From positions 1-64,000 of the forward strand of contig CAWGXC010000002.1 in the NCBI GenBank assembly GCA_963826475.1: 64,000 nt of DNA. The letters run 5' to 3'. Below, piece by piece: positions 24,595 through 32,974 of this stretch (the first letter of the stretch is position 1; each line of letters opens with the position of its first letter). Below the pieces are notes generated by a model, which was not told the DNA's origin, made no database searches, and saw nothing but the letters and a program-made list of their open reading frames with translations. Position numbers and translations under genes: made by a program. This DNA is from RHKX01 sp963826475 (GTDB taxonomy: Bacteria > Actinomycetota > Thermoleophilia > Solirubrobacterales > 70-9).

Positions 24595-25778
24595 CCGAAA
24601 CCGAGACCGAAGCCGCCGAGGCCCCCGACGGCGCCTCCTCGGCCACGGGCGCAGAGCCGAAGGTGAACCCTCGCGCGATCCCCAAGCTCCGCTCCCGCAA
24701 GGGAGGCGCCGCGATCCCCCTCGACGACGTCGACAAGCGGATCATGAACCTGATGCAGTCGAGCTTCCCGCTCGTCGCCGAGCCGTTCGACTGGCTCGCC
24801 GCGGAGGCCGAGCTCGAGGTGGACGACTTCAAGGAGCGCACTCAGCGCCTGCTCGACGGCCGGATCATCCGCGAGATCACGCCGATCTTCGATACCCGCA
24901 CCCTCGGTTACTCCTCGATGCTCGTCGCCGCCAAGGTCGACGCCGACAACCCTCACCGCGCGGCGAAGATCATCAACTCCCACCCCGGCGTCTCGCACAA
25001 CTACCTGCGCGATCACGAGTTCAACCTCTGGTTCACGATCGCAACGCCGCCCGAGTCGAAGCTCGGGCTGCAGGGAACCCTCGACGTCCTGCAGAAGCTG
25101 ACCGGCGCCGAGTCGATCCGCCAGCTGCCGACACTGACCATGTTCAAGATCAACATGAACCTGGAGATGGAGAAGGGGACCGAGGGCCTCAAGGCCAAGG
25201 TCGAGGCGATCCCGCCGCGCGAGCTCGAGCGCCAGCCCTACGACGACTTCGACATCGCCGTGATCCGGGCGTTGCAGGGGCCGATGGCCGTCACCGACCG
25301 CCCCTACGACGAGGCGGCAGCCGAGGTAGGCCTCAGCACCGAGGACTTCCTCGCCCACCTCGAGGGGATGATCGAGCGCAAGATCCTCCGCCGCGTCGCC
25401 GCGATCCTCTTCCACCGCCGGGCCGGCTTCTCCGCCAACGGCATGGGCGTCTGGAAGGTCGATCCCGCCGACGTCCCCGACACCGGCGGTCGCATGGCAG
25501 CCGTCCGCGGCATCTCCCACTGCTACGAGCGCCCGACGTATGAGGACTGGCCCTACTCCGTCTTCACCATGGCTCACGGCCGCTCCAAGGAGGAGTGCGA
25601 CGCCGTCCTGCAGTCGATCGCCGACGAGCACGACCTCCACGGCGCCGATCGCGCCGTCCTCTACAGCTCGACCGAGTTCAAGAAGATCCGCCTGCGCTAC
25701 TTCACCCCCGACTACGAGGCCTGGGAGCGCGAGCACGCGCCCGAGGCGTTCGAGCAGCAGACCACCCCCGCGACTTGA
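24582..25778 (+). CDS. Fused AhbA-AhbB-like siroheme decarboxylase (Lrp/AsnC-like)
   Basis: 398 aa built from two homologous halves, each an AsnC-like HTH plus ligand domain. The first half has DKRIMNLMQSSFPLVAEPF, RIIREITPIFDTRTLGYSS and HNYLRDHEFNLWFT; the second has ILRRVAAILFHRRAGF, SHCYERPTYEDWPYSVFTM and STEFKKIRLRYF. These motifs are much closer to AhbA/AhbB (NirDLGH) siroheme decarboxylases than to amino-acid-sensing Lrp proteins. The halves are normally separate subunits; here they are one chain. Position between hemB and hemL supports a tetrapyrrole role: decarboxylation of siroheme to didecarboxysiroheme, or heme-linked regulation if the catalytic residues have drifted. The first ~45 residues are an Ala/Glu-rich extension. 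Confidence 0.75.
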   Translation: MAELTETETEAAEAPDGASSATGAEPKVNPRAIPKLRSRKGGAAIPLDDVDKRIMNLMQSSFPLVAEPFDWLAAEAELEVDDFKERTQRLLDGRIIREITPIFDTRTLGYSSMLVAAKVDADNPHRAAKIINSHPGVSHNYLRDHEFNLWFTIATPPESKLGLQGTLDVLQKLTGAESIRQLPTLTMFKINMNLEMEKGTEGLKAKVEAIPPRELERQPYDDFDIAVIRALQGPMAVTDRPYDEAAAEVGLSTEDFLAHLEGMIERKILRRVAAILFHRRAGFSANGMGVWKVDPADVPDTGGRMAAVRGISHCYERPTYEDWPYSVFTMAHGRSKEECDAVLQSIADEHDLHGADRAVLYSSTEFKKIRLRYFTPDYEAWEREHAPEAFEQQTTPAT

Positions 25779-25780
25779 CC

Positions 25781-27065
25781 ATGGACTCCCGGCGGTCGGC
25801 GGAGCTCTACGAGCGCGCGCTGAAGCTGCTCCCCGGCGGCGTCAACTCGCCGGTCCGGGCGATGGGCTCCATCGGCCGCGACCCGATCTTCGTCGACCGC
25901 GCCTCCGGCTGTGAGATCACCGACGCCGACGGCAACACCTACGTCGACTGGGTCTGCTCCTGGGGACCACTGATCCTCGGCCACGCCAACGCCGGCGTCA
26001 TCGAAGCCGTGATCGCCGCCGCCGCGAAGGGAACGTCCTACGGCGCCGCGACCGAGGGCGAGGTCGAGCTGGCCCAGCGCGTCGTGGATCGCTTCGAGTC
26101 CGTCGAGATGATCCGCATGGTCAGCTCCGGAACCGAGGCGACGATGAGCGCCATCCGCCTCGCCCGCGCCGTCACCGGGCGCGAGCGGCTGATCAAGTTC
26201 GCCGGCGCCTACCACGGCCACGTCGACGGCCTCCTGGCCGAAGCCGGCTCCGGCCTCGCGACGCAGGGGATCCCGGCCAGCCCCGGCGTTCCCCGCTCGC
26301 AGGCCGAGGCGACGGCGATCGTGCCCTGGAACGACTTCGGAGCCGTCGAGCAGGCTGTCGACATGTACGAGCCGGCGGCAATCCTCTGCGAGCCGATCCC
26401 GGCCAACATGGGTCTTGTCCCAGCCGCGGAGGGCTTCCTCGACCATCTGCGCGCCCTCGCCGACCGCTCCGGTGCGCTGCTGGTCTGCGACGAGGTGATC
26501 AGCGGGTTCCGTGTCGCTTCCGGCGGCGCCCAGGAGCTCGAGGGGGTGCGCGGCGACCTGACCGTGATGGGCAAGGTGATCGGCGGCGGCCTGCCGGCCG
26601 CGGCCTACGGCGGATCGCGCGAGCTGATGGAGCGGATCGCGCCCGCCGGCGACGTCTACCAGGCGGGGACGCTGTCGGGCAACCCGCTGGCGGTCGCCGC
26701 CGGGATCGCCACCCTCGATCAGCTCGACGCCACGGCATACGCCCGGCTCGGCGAGCTCACCGACCTGCTCGCCGCGGGCCTGCGATCCGCCATCGCCGAG
26801 GCCGCCGAAGGCGCGCGCGTGCGTGAACGAGCGCCCGGGCCTCGTGACCCTCTTCATGTCGCCCGAGCCGCCGCGCGACTTCGACGCGGCCAAGGCCTGC
26901 GACCAGGCCGCCTACGCGCGCTTCTGCCGGGAGATGCTGGAGCGCGGCTTCTACCCGCCGCCGTCGCAGTTCGAGGCGTGGTTCGTCTCCCTCGCGCACG
27001 ACGAGGCCGCGATCGAGCGCACCTGTGAGGCCGCCGCCGCCTCGCTGCGCGCCGCCCTCGCCTAG
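25781..27065 (+). CDS. hemL: Glutamate-1-semialdehyde 2,1-aminomutase (one frameshift)
   Basis: Catalyses glutamate-1-semialdehyde to 5-aminolevulinate with PLP. Motifs: LPGGVNSPVRA, SSGTEATMSAIRLARA, AYHGHVD, CDEVISGFR and the PLP lysine in MGKVIGGGLP. The frame breaks near 26820 inside the dinucleotide run GCGCGCGCGTGCGTG and resumes as ERPGLVTLFMS with a normal C-terminus, giving about 427 aa, the usual size. One extra base (or two missing) would explain it. Since the gene is expected to be essential, a sequencing indel is more likely than a pseudogene; I keep it as a CDS. Confidence 0.85.
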
Positions 27066-27141
27066 TTTCACCAGATCTTTAGGCAACCGGTGATCGGGCT
27101 TGCGCGCCGCCTCGTACTCAGAGGGGAAGAGGAGGTACCGA

Positions 27142-27402
27142 ATGCCCAACATCGGACCCATGGAACTGGCGGTGGTAGTGATCATCGCCCTAGTCATCTT
27201 CGGACCCAAGAAGCTTCCGGAGCTAGGTAATTCACTCGGCAAGGGAATGCGCGAGTTCAAGTCGTCCATCAGCGGCGATGAGGACCACAAGTCGGAGGAA
27301 GCGAGCCAGCAGCGCCTCGAGGCGACCGCCGGCGACGCGACCGACGAAGACGAGGGCGAGGAGCGGTCACTGACGACCGAGCCCACGCCGACCGTCGCCT
27401 AG
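27142..27402 (+). CDS. tatA: Sec-independent translocase protein TatA (copy 1)
   Basis: 86 aa: a single N-terminal helix (MPNIGPMELAVVVIIALVIF), the FGPKKLPELG hinge and an amphipathic helix, then an acidic tail. TatA forms the pore or membrane-thinning element of the twin-arginine translocase. ATG at 27142 follows AGAGGAGGTA, a strong Shine-Dalgarno. The first 45 residues are almost identical to a second tatA near 39 kb. It immediately precedes two ferritin-like proteins with Tat-type signals, which may be its main cargo. Confidence 0.93.
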   Translation: MPNIGPMELAVVVIIALVIFGPKKLPELGNSLGKGMREFKSSISGDEDHKSEEASQQRLEATAGDATDEDEGEERSLTTEPTPTVA

Positions 27403-27446
27403 CTCCCGCACACCGCGGCAGCCCCAACCAGGAGGAAAGTCATTCA

Positions 27447-28160
27447 ATGAGCACCACGAACATGCACGAAAAGAGCGCCCTGAAGCGCCTCGCCGAGGAC
27501 CCCGTCTCCCGGCGCCGCTTCGTCGCAGTCGGCGGAACCGGAACGGCCTCAGCGCTCGCCCTGTTCCTCGCCGCTTGCGGTGGCGGCAATGACTCGTCCA
27601 GCACCTCGTCCTCGACGAGCAGCACGACGACGTCGACCGAGTCGACGACATCGACCGCCGCCGCAACCAGCGGCACCGAGATGTTCGGCAAGGGCGACCT
27701 CGGCATCGTCAACTACGCCCTGACGCTCGAGTACCTCGAGGCGGCGTTCTACGCGGACGTCGCGAAGAGCGGCCTGTTCAAGGGCGACCAGCTGACGCTG
27801 CTCAAGCAGTTCGGCGCCAACGAGCAGGCCCACGTCGGCGCGCTCGAGCAGACGGCGGCGAAGCTCGGCAAGGCGGCCAAGGCCCCCAAGACCGACTTCC
27901 CGCTCGACGACGCCAAGTCGGTGGCCAAGCTCGCCGCCACGGTCGAGAACGTCGGCGCGGCAGCGTATCTGGGCCAGGCGGCCCTGATCGAGAGCGAGGA
28001 AGTGCTCGCCGCCGCCCTGTCGATCCACACCGTCGAGGCCCGCCACGCAGCGGTCCTGAACATGCTCGTCGGCGACCCCATCACCCCGGACGGCGCCTTT
28101 GCGGTGCCGATGTCCGCGGACGAGGTCCTGCCCGCGGTCAAGGACTTCATCGTCAGCTAG
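27447..28160 (+). CDS. Ferritin-like domain lipoprotein with Tat signal
   Basis: 237 aa. Twin-arginine motif SRRRFVAVGG, then a hydrophobic stretch ending in lipobox LAACGG, and a Ser/Thr-rich spacer; probably a Tat-exported lipoprotein. The mature domain (YALTLEYLEAAFYADV, FGANEQAHVGALE, HTVEARHAAVLN) keeps helix pairs with Glu and His of ferritin-like di-iron four-helix proteins (DUF4439/desiccation-related type). Role: iron or redox protection at the cell surface is inferred. Followed by a paralogue. Confidence 0.88.
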   Translation: MSTTNMHEKSALKRLAEDPVSRRRFVAVGGTGTASALALFLAACGGGNDSSSTSSSTSSTTTSTESTTSTAAATSGTEMFGKGDLGIVNYALTLEYLEAAFYADVAKSGLFKGDQLTLLKQFGANEQAHVGALEQTAAKLGKAAKAPKTDFPLDDAKSVAKLAATVENVGAAAYLGQAALIESEEVLAAALSIHTVEARHAAVLNMLVGDPITPDGAFAVPMSADEVLPAVKDFIVS

Positions 28161-28213
28161 CGCTGGCGAAGTCCGAGATACCGAGCAAGAAACTCAGAAA
28201 GTCAGGTAAGAGA

Positions 28214-28852
28214 ATGAGTGAAATTCACACACAGACTGCAACCCCCTCGGGGGAGCTCGCGGTCGACTTCGAGCCGATGAACCGTGGCGCGTTCCTCCTC
28301 AAGGGAGCGCTCGCGGCGGGTGCCCTCTACGGCGCGGCCTCGGTTGGCCCGCTCGTGCAGCGCGTCTTCGCCCAGGGTGGCGGGGGTGACGTCGACATCC
28401 TCAACTTCGCGTACACGCTGGAGCTGCTGGAGGCCGACTTCTACGCCCAGGCCCTGAAGAACGTGAAGCTCTCGAGCGAGCTCAAGAAGTTCGCCGAGGA
28501 GGTCGGCCAGAACGAGCAGGACCACGTCGACGCGCTCAAGGGCGCGATCACGAAGCTCGGCGGCAAGCCCGCCGCGACCCCGACGTTCACCTTCCCGCTC
28601 AAGGACGAGAAGTCGTTCATGGAGCTGTCGGTCACGTTCGAGGACACCGGCGTCAGCGCCTACAACGGCGCCGGCCCGGCGATCAAGTCCAAGGACCTGC
28701 TCGCCACCGCCGGCAGCATCGTCCAGATCGAAGCGCGCCACGCGGGAGCGATCCGCTACCTCGCGGGCATGCAGCCGGTCGTCGGTGCGTTCGACACGAC
28801 CCTGGACATGGACAAGGTCCTGACGGCTGTGAAGCCGTTCATCAAAGCCTGA
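28214..28852 (+). CDS. Ferritin-like domain protein, paralogue
   Basis: 212 aa, related to the preceding gene: FAYTLELLEADFYAQA, GQNEQDHVDALK and QIEARHAGAIRYLAG carry the same Glu/His set. The N-terminal signal is different: MNRGAFLLKGALAAGALYGAA has one Arg only, so it is a weak Tat or Sec signal without a lipobox. The two proteins could form a heteromer on the cell surface. The gene has a GTAAGAG-type Shine-Dalgarno and ends before a strong hairpin. Confidence 0.87.
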   Translation: MSEIHTQTATPSGELAVDFEPMNRGAFLLKGALAAGALYGAASVGPLVQRVFAQGGGGDVDILNFAYTLELLEADFYAQALKNVKLSSELKKFAEEVGQNEQDHVDALKGAITKLGGKPAATPTFTFPLKDEKSFMELSVTFEDTGVSAYNGAGPAIKSKDLLATAGSIVQIEARHAGAIRYLAGMQPVVGAFDTTLDMDKVLTAVKPFIKA

Positions 28853-28905
28853 CCCAGAACCTCTGGTTCAGAGACGAGCGCTCGCCCTCGGGTGACCTCC
28901 TCAGC

Positions 28906-28939
28906 GGGCCGGTCTGTTTCCCCCCGAACAGGCCGGCCC
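28906..28939 (+). terminator. Hairpin after ferritin-like pair
   Basis: GGGCCGGTCTGTT pairs with AACAGGCCGGCCC (13 bp with one G-U) around an 8-nt loop. It lies 53 nt after the stop codon. No T run follows, so termination efficiency is uncertain. Confidence 0.6.
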
Positions 28940-29004
28940 ACGCTCGTCGGTGCTCGCCAGGCAAGGCGTGCGGCCCGCTTGAGGGCGTCTATCCTCACGC
29001 GCCC

Positions 29005-29649
29005 ATGACCACGCGCGAGCAGAAGTCCGACACCAGGCCGCGGCGCGCGCCCGTGATCCCGATGCATCCCTCCGGCGCCCTGGTCGCCCTCGCCGACGAG
29101 CTGCGCGAGGAGGGCCCGGTCATCGCCCCGCATGTGGCCGCGCCGACCTCGGCGCCCGCGCTCGGCATGCTCGCCGCCGCAGGACCGCGGTGCGCAGCGG
29201 CCCCCGCCGCCTACGCGGCGGTGATCGAATCGGTCCGGGAGGGCTACCTCCTCCACTATGGGGAGCCCCGCCTGCTCGGAGCGCTCGACGCCGACCTGCG
29301 GCTGCTGATCGGCGACCACCTCTACGCCCGCGGAATCGAGCGCCTCGTGGCCCTCGGCGATCTGCTCGCCGTGCGCGAGCTCTCCGACCTGATCTCGATC
29401 GCCGCGCAGCTCGACGCCGGGCCCCCCCTCCCGGGTGAGCCGGCCGAGGCGGTGTGGCTCGCATCCGTAGTCGTCATCGCCACCGGGGCGGACGAAGAGC
29501 ACGAGCGGGCGAAGGAGATCCTGCGCTCCAGCGCAGACGCCCGACCCCTCTGGGACGCCGCCCTCACCGCCGCCGAGGGAGCCGGACTCTCCGACTCACT
29601 GGCCGCGGCTGTCCAGGCAGTAGGATTCTCGGCCGCGGACCTTGGCTGA
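29005..29649 (+). CDS. Hypothetical protein upstream of the Rieske gene
   Basis: 214 aa, soluble and mostly helical, with no recognised domain. The N-terminus is basic (TTREQKSDTRPRRAPV) and the body Ala/Leu-rich (AAYAAVIESVREGYLLHYG, DLRLLIGDHLYARGIERLV). Its stop overlaps the Rieske start by 8 nt, so it is the first gene of the bc-complex operon; an assembly or accessory role for the complex is suggested by that arrangement only. Confidence 0.7.
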   Translation: MTTREQKSDTRPRRAPVIPMHPSGALVALADELREEGPVIAPHVAAPTSAPALGMLAAAGPRCAAAPAAYAAVIESVREGYLLHYGEPRLLGALDADLRLLIGDHLYARGIERLVALGDLLAVRELSDLISIAAQLDAGPPLPGEPAEAVWLASVVVIATGADEEHERAKEILRSSADARPLWDAALTAAEGAGLSDSLAAAVQAVGFSAADLG

Positions 29650-30349
29650 ATCAGGCGCAGAAAAGAGCAACATCGACGGCGAGAGTCGTGGCGATGTCCT
29701 ACCCGAGATGAAGCCGGTCGGCTACTTCGAAGGAGAGTCGCTGACCCGGCGAAAGGTGTTCACCGTGGCGGGCCAGGCCCTCGGCGGAGTCGCGGGTGCG
29801 GCGATCGTCCTTCCGGCCCTTGGCTTCGCCATCGCGCCGATCTTCGACAAGCCCGAGGAGGAGTGGCAGAAGGTCGGCCCGACCGCCGATTTCACCGCCG
29901 ACACCTACCGCCCGCGCGTGATCACGATCGTCGAGGGAATCGGCGAGGCGGGCAAGTCCACCGTCTACGTGCGCCAGGGCAGCCCCGAGCTGATCAAGAA
30001 CATCGAGACGGGCACCTACGAGAGCCCCGACGAGTACATCGCGATCTCGACCCGCTGCGCCCACCTCGGCTGCCCGGTCCGCTTCGTCCAGGCCGCCGGC
30101 AACTTCATCTGTCCCTGCCACGGCGGCGTCTACGGGTTCTCCGGCCAGGTCATCGGTGGTCCCCCCGTCCGCCCCCTCGACCAGTTCCAGACCCGCGTCG
30201 TCAACGGCAACGTCGAGATCGGCCCCCGCTTCAGCGTCACCTCCAAGCTCGAGCCGGTGCGCGCCCGCGACCCCGGTGAGTACACCGGCGGCGTCTGGGA
30301 GTACCTCTACCCGCCGCGTCCCTCGACCGCAGCCCCGCCGAAGAGCTAG
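29642..30349 (+). CDS. qcrA: Rieske [2Fe-2S] subunit of menaquinol:cytochrome c reductase
   Basis: 235 aa. Cluster ligands C139, H141 (RCAHLGC) and C157, H160 (CPCHGG), with the disulfide pair C144/C159. A Tat-type twin-arginine TRRKVF (residues 35-40) precedes one membrane helix (AGAAIVLPALGFAIAPIF), as is usual for Rieske proteins, which are Tat-inserted while folded. TTG start overlapping the preceding gene. It transfers electrons from menaquinol to cytochrome c. Confidence 0.95.
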   Translation: MAESGAEKSNIDGESRGDVLPEMKPVGYFEGESLTRRKVFTVAGQALGGVAGAAIVLPALGFAIAPIFDKPEEEWQKVGPTADFTADTYRPRVITIVEGIGEAGKSTVYVRQGSPELIKNIETGTYESPDEYIAISTRCAHLGCPVRFVQAAGNFICPCHGGVYGFSGQVIGGPPVRPLDQFQTRVVNGNVEIGPRFSVTSKLEPVRARDPGEYTGGVWEYLYPPRPSTAAPPKS

Positions 30350-30367
30350 GGCGACGGGAGAACGACC

Positions 30368-31333
30368 ATGAGCCTCTTCGAGAAGCTGCTTCCCCCACCG
30401 ATGCGCCGGCCCCAGAAGCCGGGCCATGCCAACGGCACCGCGACCACCAACGGTCACGCGACCAACGGCGATGGCAACGGCAACGGCGCGACCGCGCTCA
30501 AGGAGGGCGCCGTCGTCGGCGCTCCCGCCAACGCCGATGTCGGTCCCGGCACCCGGGTCCTCGAGGGCATCAAGGACGTCCCGGTCGATCTGGTCGGCTG
30601 GGTGGACGAGCGGATGGGCGGCTCGAGCTTCCTCACCGCGATGCTCCTGCGGAAGGTGCCGAAGGGGACCAACTGGTTCTACACGCTCGGCTCGGCGACG
30701 ATGTTCGCCTTCGTCGTGCAGGCGCTGACCGGAGTCTTCCTGGCGATGTACTACACGCCCTCCCCGGTCGAGGCCTACGGCTCGATCACCCACCTGACCA
30801 ACGACGTCTTCCTCGGCGAGTTCGTGCGCGGCATGCACAAGTGGGGCGCCTCGGTCATGGTCATCCTGGTCTTCGTCCACATGGCCCGGACGTTCTTCTT
30901 CGGCGCCTACAAGTACCCGCGTGAGCTCAACTGGGTGATCGGAGTCGTCCTCCTGATCCTGACGATGACGATGGGCTTCACCGGCTACCTGCTGCCGTTC
31001 GACCAGCGCTCCTACTGGGCGACGATCGTCGGCGTCAACATCAACGGCACCGGCCCGATCGTGGGGCCCTACCTCTCCGACTTCCTGCGCGCCGGCCCGG
31101 AGTTCGGCGCGACGACGCTCTCGCGCTTCTACGCGATCCACATGCTGCTCGTCCCCGGCGCGATCATCGCGATGATCGGCGCTCACCTGTATCTCGTCGT
31201 CAAGCTCGGCACGACCGCGCCGCCGTGGCTGCGGGCCGACCGCAAGCCGAAGGACGCCCGCGCCGAGCAGGTCGACGCGATCCGGACCTCCAACGGCAAC
31301 GGCGACGCCGACAGCACCAACGGTCACGTCTAG
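30368..31333 (+). CDS. qcrB: Cytochrome b (b6-type N-terminal part) of the bc complex
   Basis: 321 aa with four membrane helices; heme-ligand histidines are in HKWGASVMVILVFVHMARTF and YAIHMLLVPGAIIAMIGAHLY. The split form (only the b6-like half) resembles the Bacillus QcrB/cytochrome b6 arrangement. The N-terminal ~90 residues are an unusual Asn/Gly/Thr/Ala-rich, low-complexity cytoplasmic extension (repeats of NGDGNG and NGHATNG), and the C-terminus ends in a similar Asn-rich tail. Follows the Rieske gene. Confidence 0.93.
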   Translation: MSLFEKLLPPPMRRPQKPGHANGTATTNGHATNGDGNGNGATALKEGAVVGAPANADVGPGTRVLEGIKDVPVDLVGWVDERMGGSSFLTAMLLRKVPKGTNWFYTLGSATMFAFVVQALTGVFLAMYYTPSPVEAYGSITHLTNDVFLGEFVRGMHKWGASVMVILVFVHMARTFFFGAYKYPRELNWVIGVVLLILTMTMGFTGYLLPFDQRSYWATIVGVNINGTGPIVGPYLSDFLRAGPEFGATTLSRFYAIHMLLVPGAIIAMIGAHLYLVVKLGTTAPPWLRADRKPKDARAEQVDAIRTSNGNGDADSTNGHV

Positions 31334-32173
31334 ATGAACCGCCAGCAGAAGGAGCAGTACCTCCGCGAGTACGAGGTGATGAAGAAGAAGGGCAAGCCCT
31401 TCTTCCCGTACGCGATCATGAAGGACTCGGTGATGGCGGTGATCGTCGTCGCCGTGATCGTGGTCATGGCGCTGTGGCTCGGCGCCGAGCAGGGCCCGAA
31501 GGCGGACCCGACGACGACCACGTACGTGCCGCGGCCGGAGTGGTACTTCTTCTTCCTCTTCGAGGTCCTCCGGGTGATCAAGCCCAACGAGCTCGTCCCG
31601 ATCGCGACGATCGGCATCCCGACGATCTGCATGGTGCTGCTGTTGCTGCTGCCGTTCTACGACCGCAACCCGGAGCGCAACCCGCTGAAGCGGCCGATCG
31701 CGACCGTCGCCGGGATCCTGACGATCGTCTCGATGGCCTTCCTCACCTTCCTCGGCGCCGAGGCCGGATCGCCGACCGCGATCGACATCAAGGTGGCCCC
31801 CGAGTACGAGGCCGGCAAGCTCGTCGCCGCCCAGTCCGGCTGCCTCGCCTGCCACCAGTTCGAGCACAACGGCAACGCCGGGCCCGGCCCCGCGCTGACG
31901 GAGATCGGCGCCCGCCTGCCGGCCGCGGGAATCGCGCGCTCGCTGCAGGTCGGCCCGGGCATCATGCCCTCCTACGCCGGCCTGAAGGCCTCCGATCCCG
32001 ACAAGTTCCGCGACCTCGTCCTCTTCCTCGGCTCGCTGACCGGCAACGAGAACTCCGAGGGCCAGGACGCCACCACGCCGACCGGCGATCCCGCGACCGC
32101 CGCGGCCACGGGTCCGGACTCCGGCACGGGTGGCGCGTCGGGCGGTTCCGATTCCTCGTCGTCGGGCGGCTAG
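31334..32173 (+). CDS. qcrC: Subunit IV-cytochrome c fusion of the bc complex
   Basis: 279 aa. The N-terminal part has three membrane helices and the Qo-site motif PEWY (residues 68-71) of cytochrome b subunit IV; the C-terminal part carries one heme c site, C170-L-A-C-H174, with a possible Met ligand in GIMPSYAGL. This subunit IV-cytochrome c fusion is known from Bacillus QcrC. The tail is Thr/Ala/Ser/Gly-rich. It starts directly after the cytochrome b stop. Confidence 0.93.
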   Translation: MNRQQKEQYLREYEVMKKKGKPFFPYAIMKDSVMAVIVVAVIVVMALWLGAEQGPKADPTTTTYVPRPEWYFFFLFEVLRVIKPNELVPIATIGIPTICMVLLLLLPFYDRNPERNPLKRPIATVAGILTIVSMAFLTFLGAEAGSPTAIDIKVAPEYEAGKLVAAQSGCLACHQFEHNGNAGPGPALTEIGARLPAAGIARSLQVGPGIMPSYAGLKASDPDKFRDLVLFLGSLTGNENSEGQDATTPTGDPATAAATGPDSGTGGASGGSDSSSSGG

Positions 32174-32233
32174 CCAGATGGCCGGCGGGGGCCGGCTCTC
32201 CCGTGCTCACGACATCAACCCGGGGCCAGATCG

Positions 32234-32974
32234 ATGACGCCAACTGAGGCCAAGCCGTCGCGTGACTCGGAGCAGTTCGCCTCCGAGGTCCGCGGCATGT
32301 TCGACCGGATCGCCGGGGTCTACGACCCGCTGAACTCGGCGATGACCGCCGGACTGCACCACCGCTGGCGCGCCCGCGCCGTCGACGCGGCCCAGGTCTC
32401 GGCCGGAGACCCCGTACTCGACATCTGCTGCGGGACCGGCGACCTGACGTTCGAGCTGGCCCGCCGGGCGGGGCCGGATGCGCGCGTGGTCGGGTCCGAC
32501 TTCTCGGAGCGGATGCTCGAGCTCGCGCGCGAGAAGGACGGTGGGCCGGGCGCCGCGCGACCGCTCTTCGAGTGGGCCGACGCGCTCGAGCTTCCCTACG
32601 GCGACGCGAGCTTCGCCGCCGTCACCGTCGGGTTCGGCGTTCGCAACCTCGCCGACCTCGACCGCGGGGTGGCCGAGATGACCCGCGTGCTGAGGCCCGG
32701 CGGGAGGCTCGTGATCCTCGAGATCACCAACCCGACCCGCCCGCCGCTGTCGACCTTCTTCTCGATCTGGTTCGACCGGGTGATCCCCGTGATCGGCACG
32801 ATCGCCGGCGACCGCGACGCCTACAGCTACCTGCCCGAGTCGGTCAAGCGCTTCCCTCCGCCCGCGGGCCTTGCCGCGATCATGGACGGCGCCGGTCTCG
32901 AGGACATCCGCTGGACCGTCCTCGCCGGCGGGATCATCGCGATCCACTCCGCCACCAAGCCGAGCGGGTCGTGA
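32234..32974 (+). CDS. menG: Demethylmenaquinone methyltransferase
   Basis: 246 aa, a class I SAM methyltransferase of the UbiE/MenG group: MFDRIAGVYDPLN, DICCGTGDLTFELA (SAM site), VGFGVRNLADL and VLRPGGRLVILEI. It methylates demethylmenaquinone to menaquinone. Position after the menaquinol-oxidising bc operon and overlapping (TGATG) the polyprenyl synthase fits quinone synthesis. Confidence 0.93.
   Translation: MTPTEAKPSRDSEQFASEVRGMFDRIAGVYDPLNSAMTAGLHHRWRARAVDAAQVSAGDPVLDICCGTGDLTFELARRAGPDARVVGSDFSERMLELAREKDGGPGAARPLFEWADALELPYGDASFAAVTVGFGVRNLADLDRGVAEMTRVLRPGGRLVILEITNPTRPPLSTFFSIWFDRVIPVIGTIAGDRDAYSYLPESVKRFPPPAGLAAIMDGAGLEDIRWTVLAGGIIAIHSATKPSGS

Noticed and set aside
29699..31867. 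Minus-strand open frame of 722 codons
   Set aside because: Shadow of the Rieske/cytochrome b operon with Arg/His/Asp-rich non-protein-like composition.
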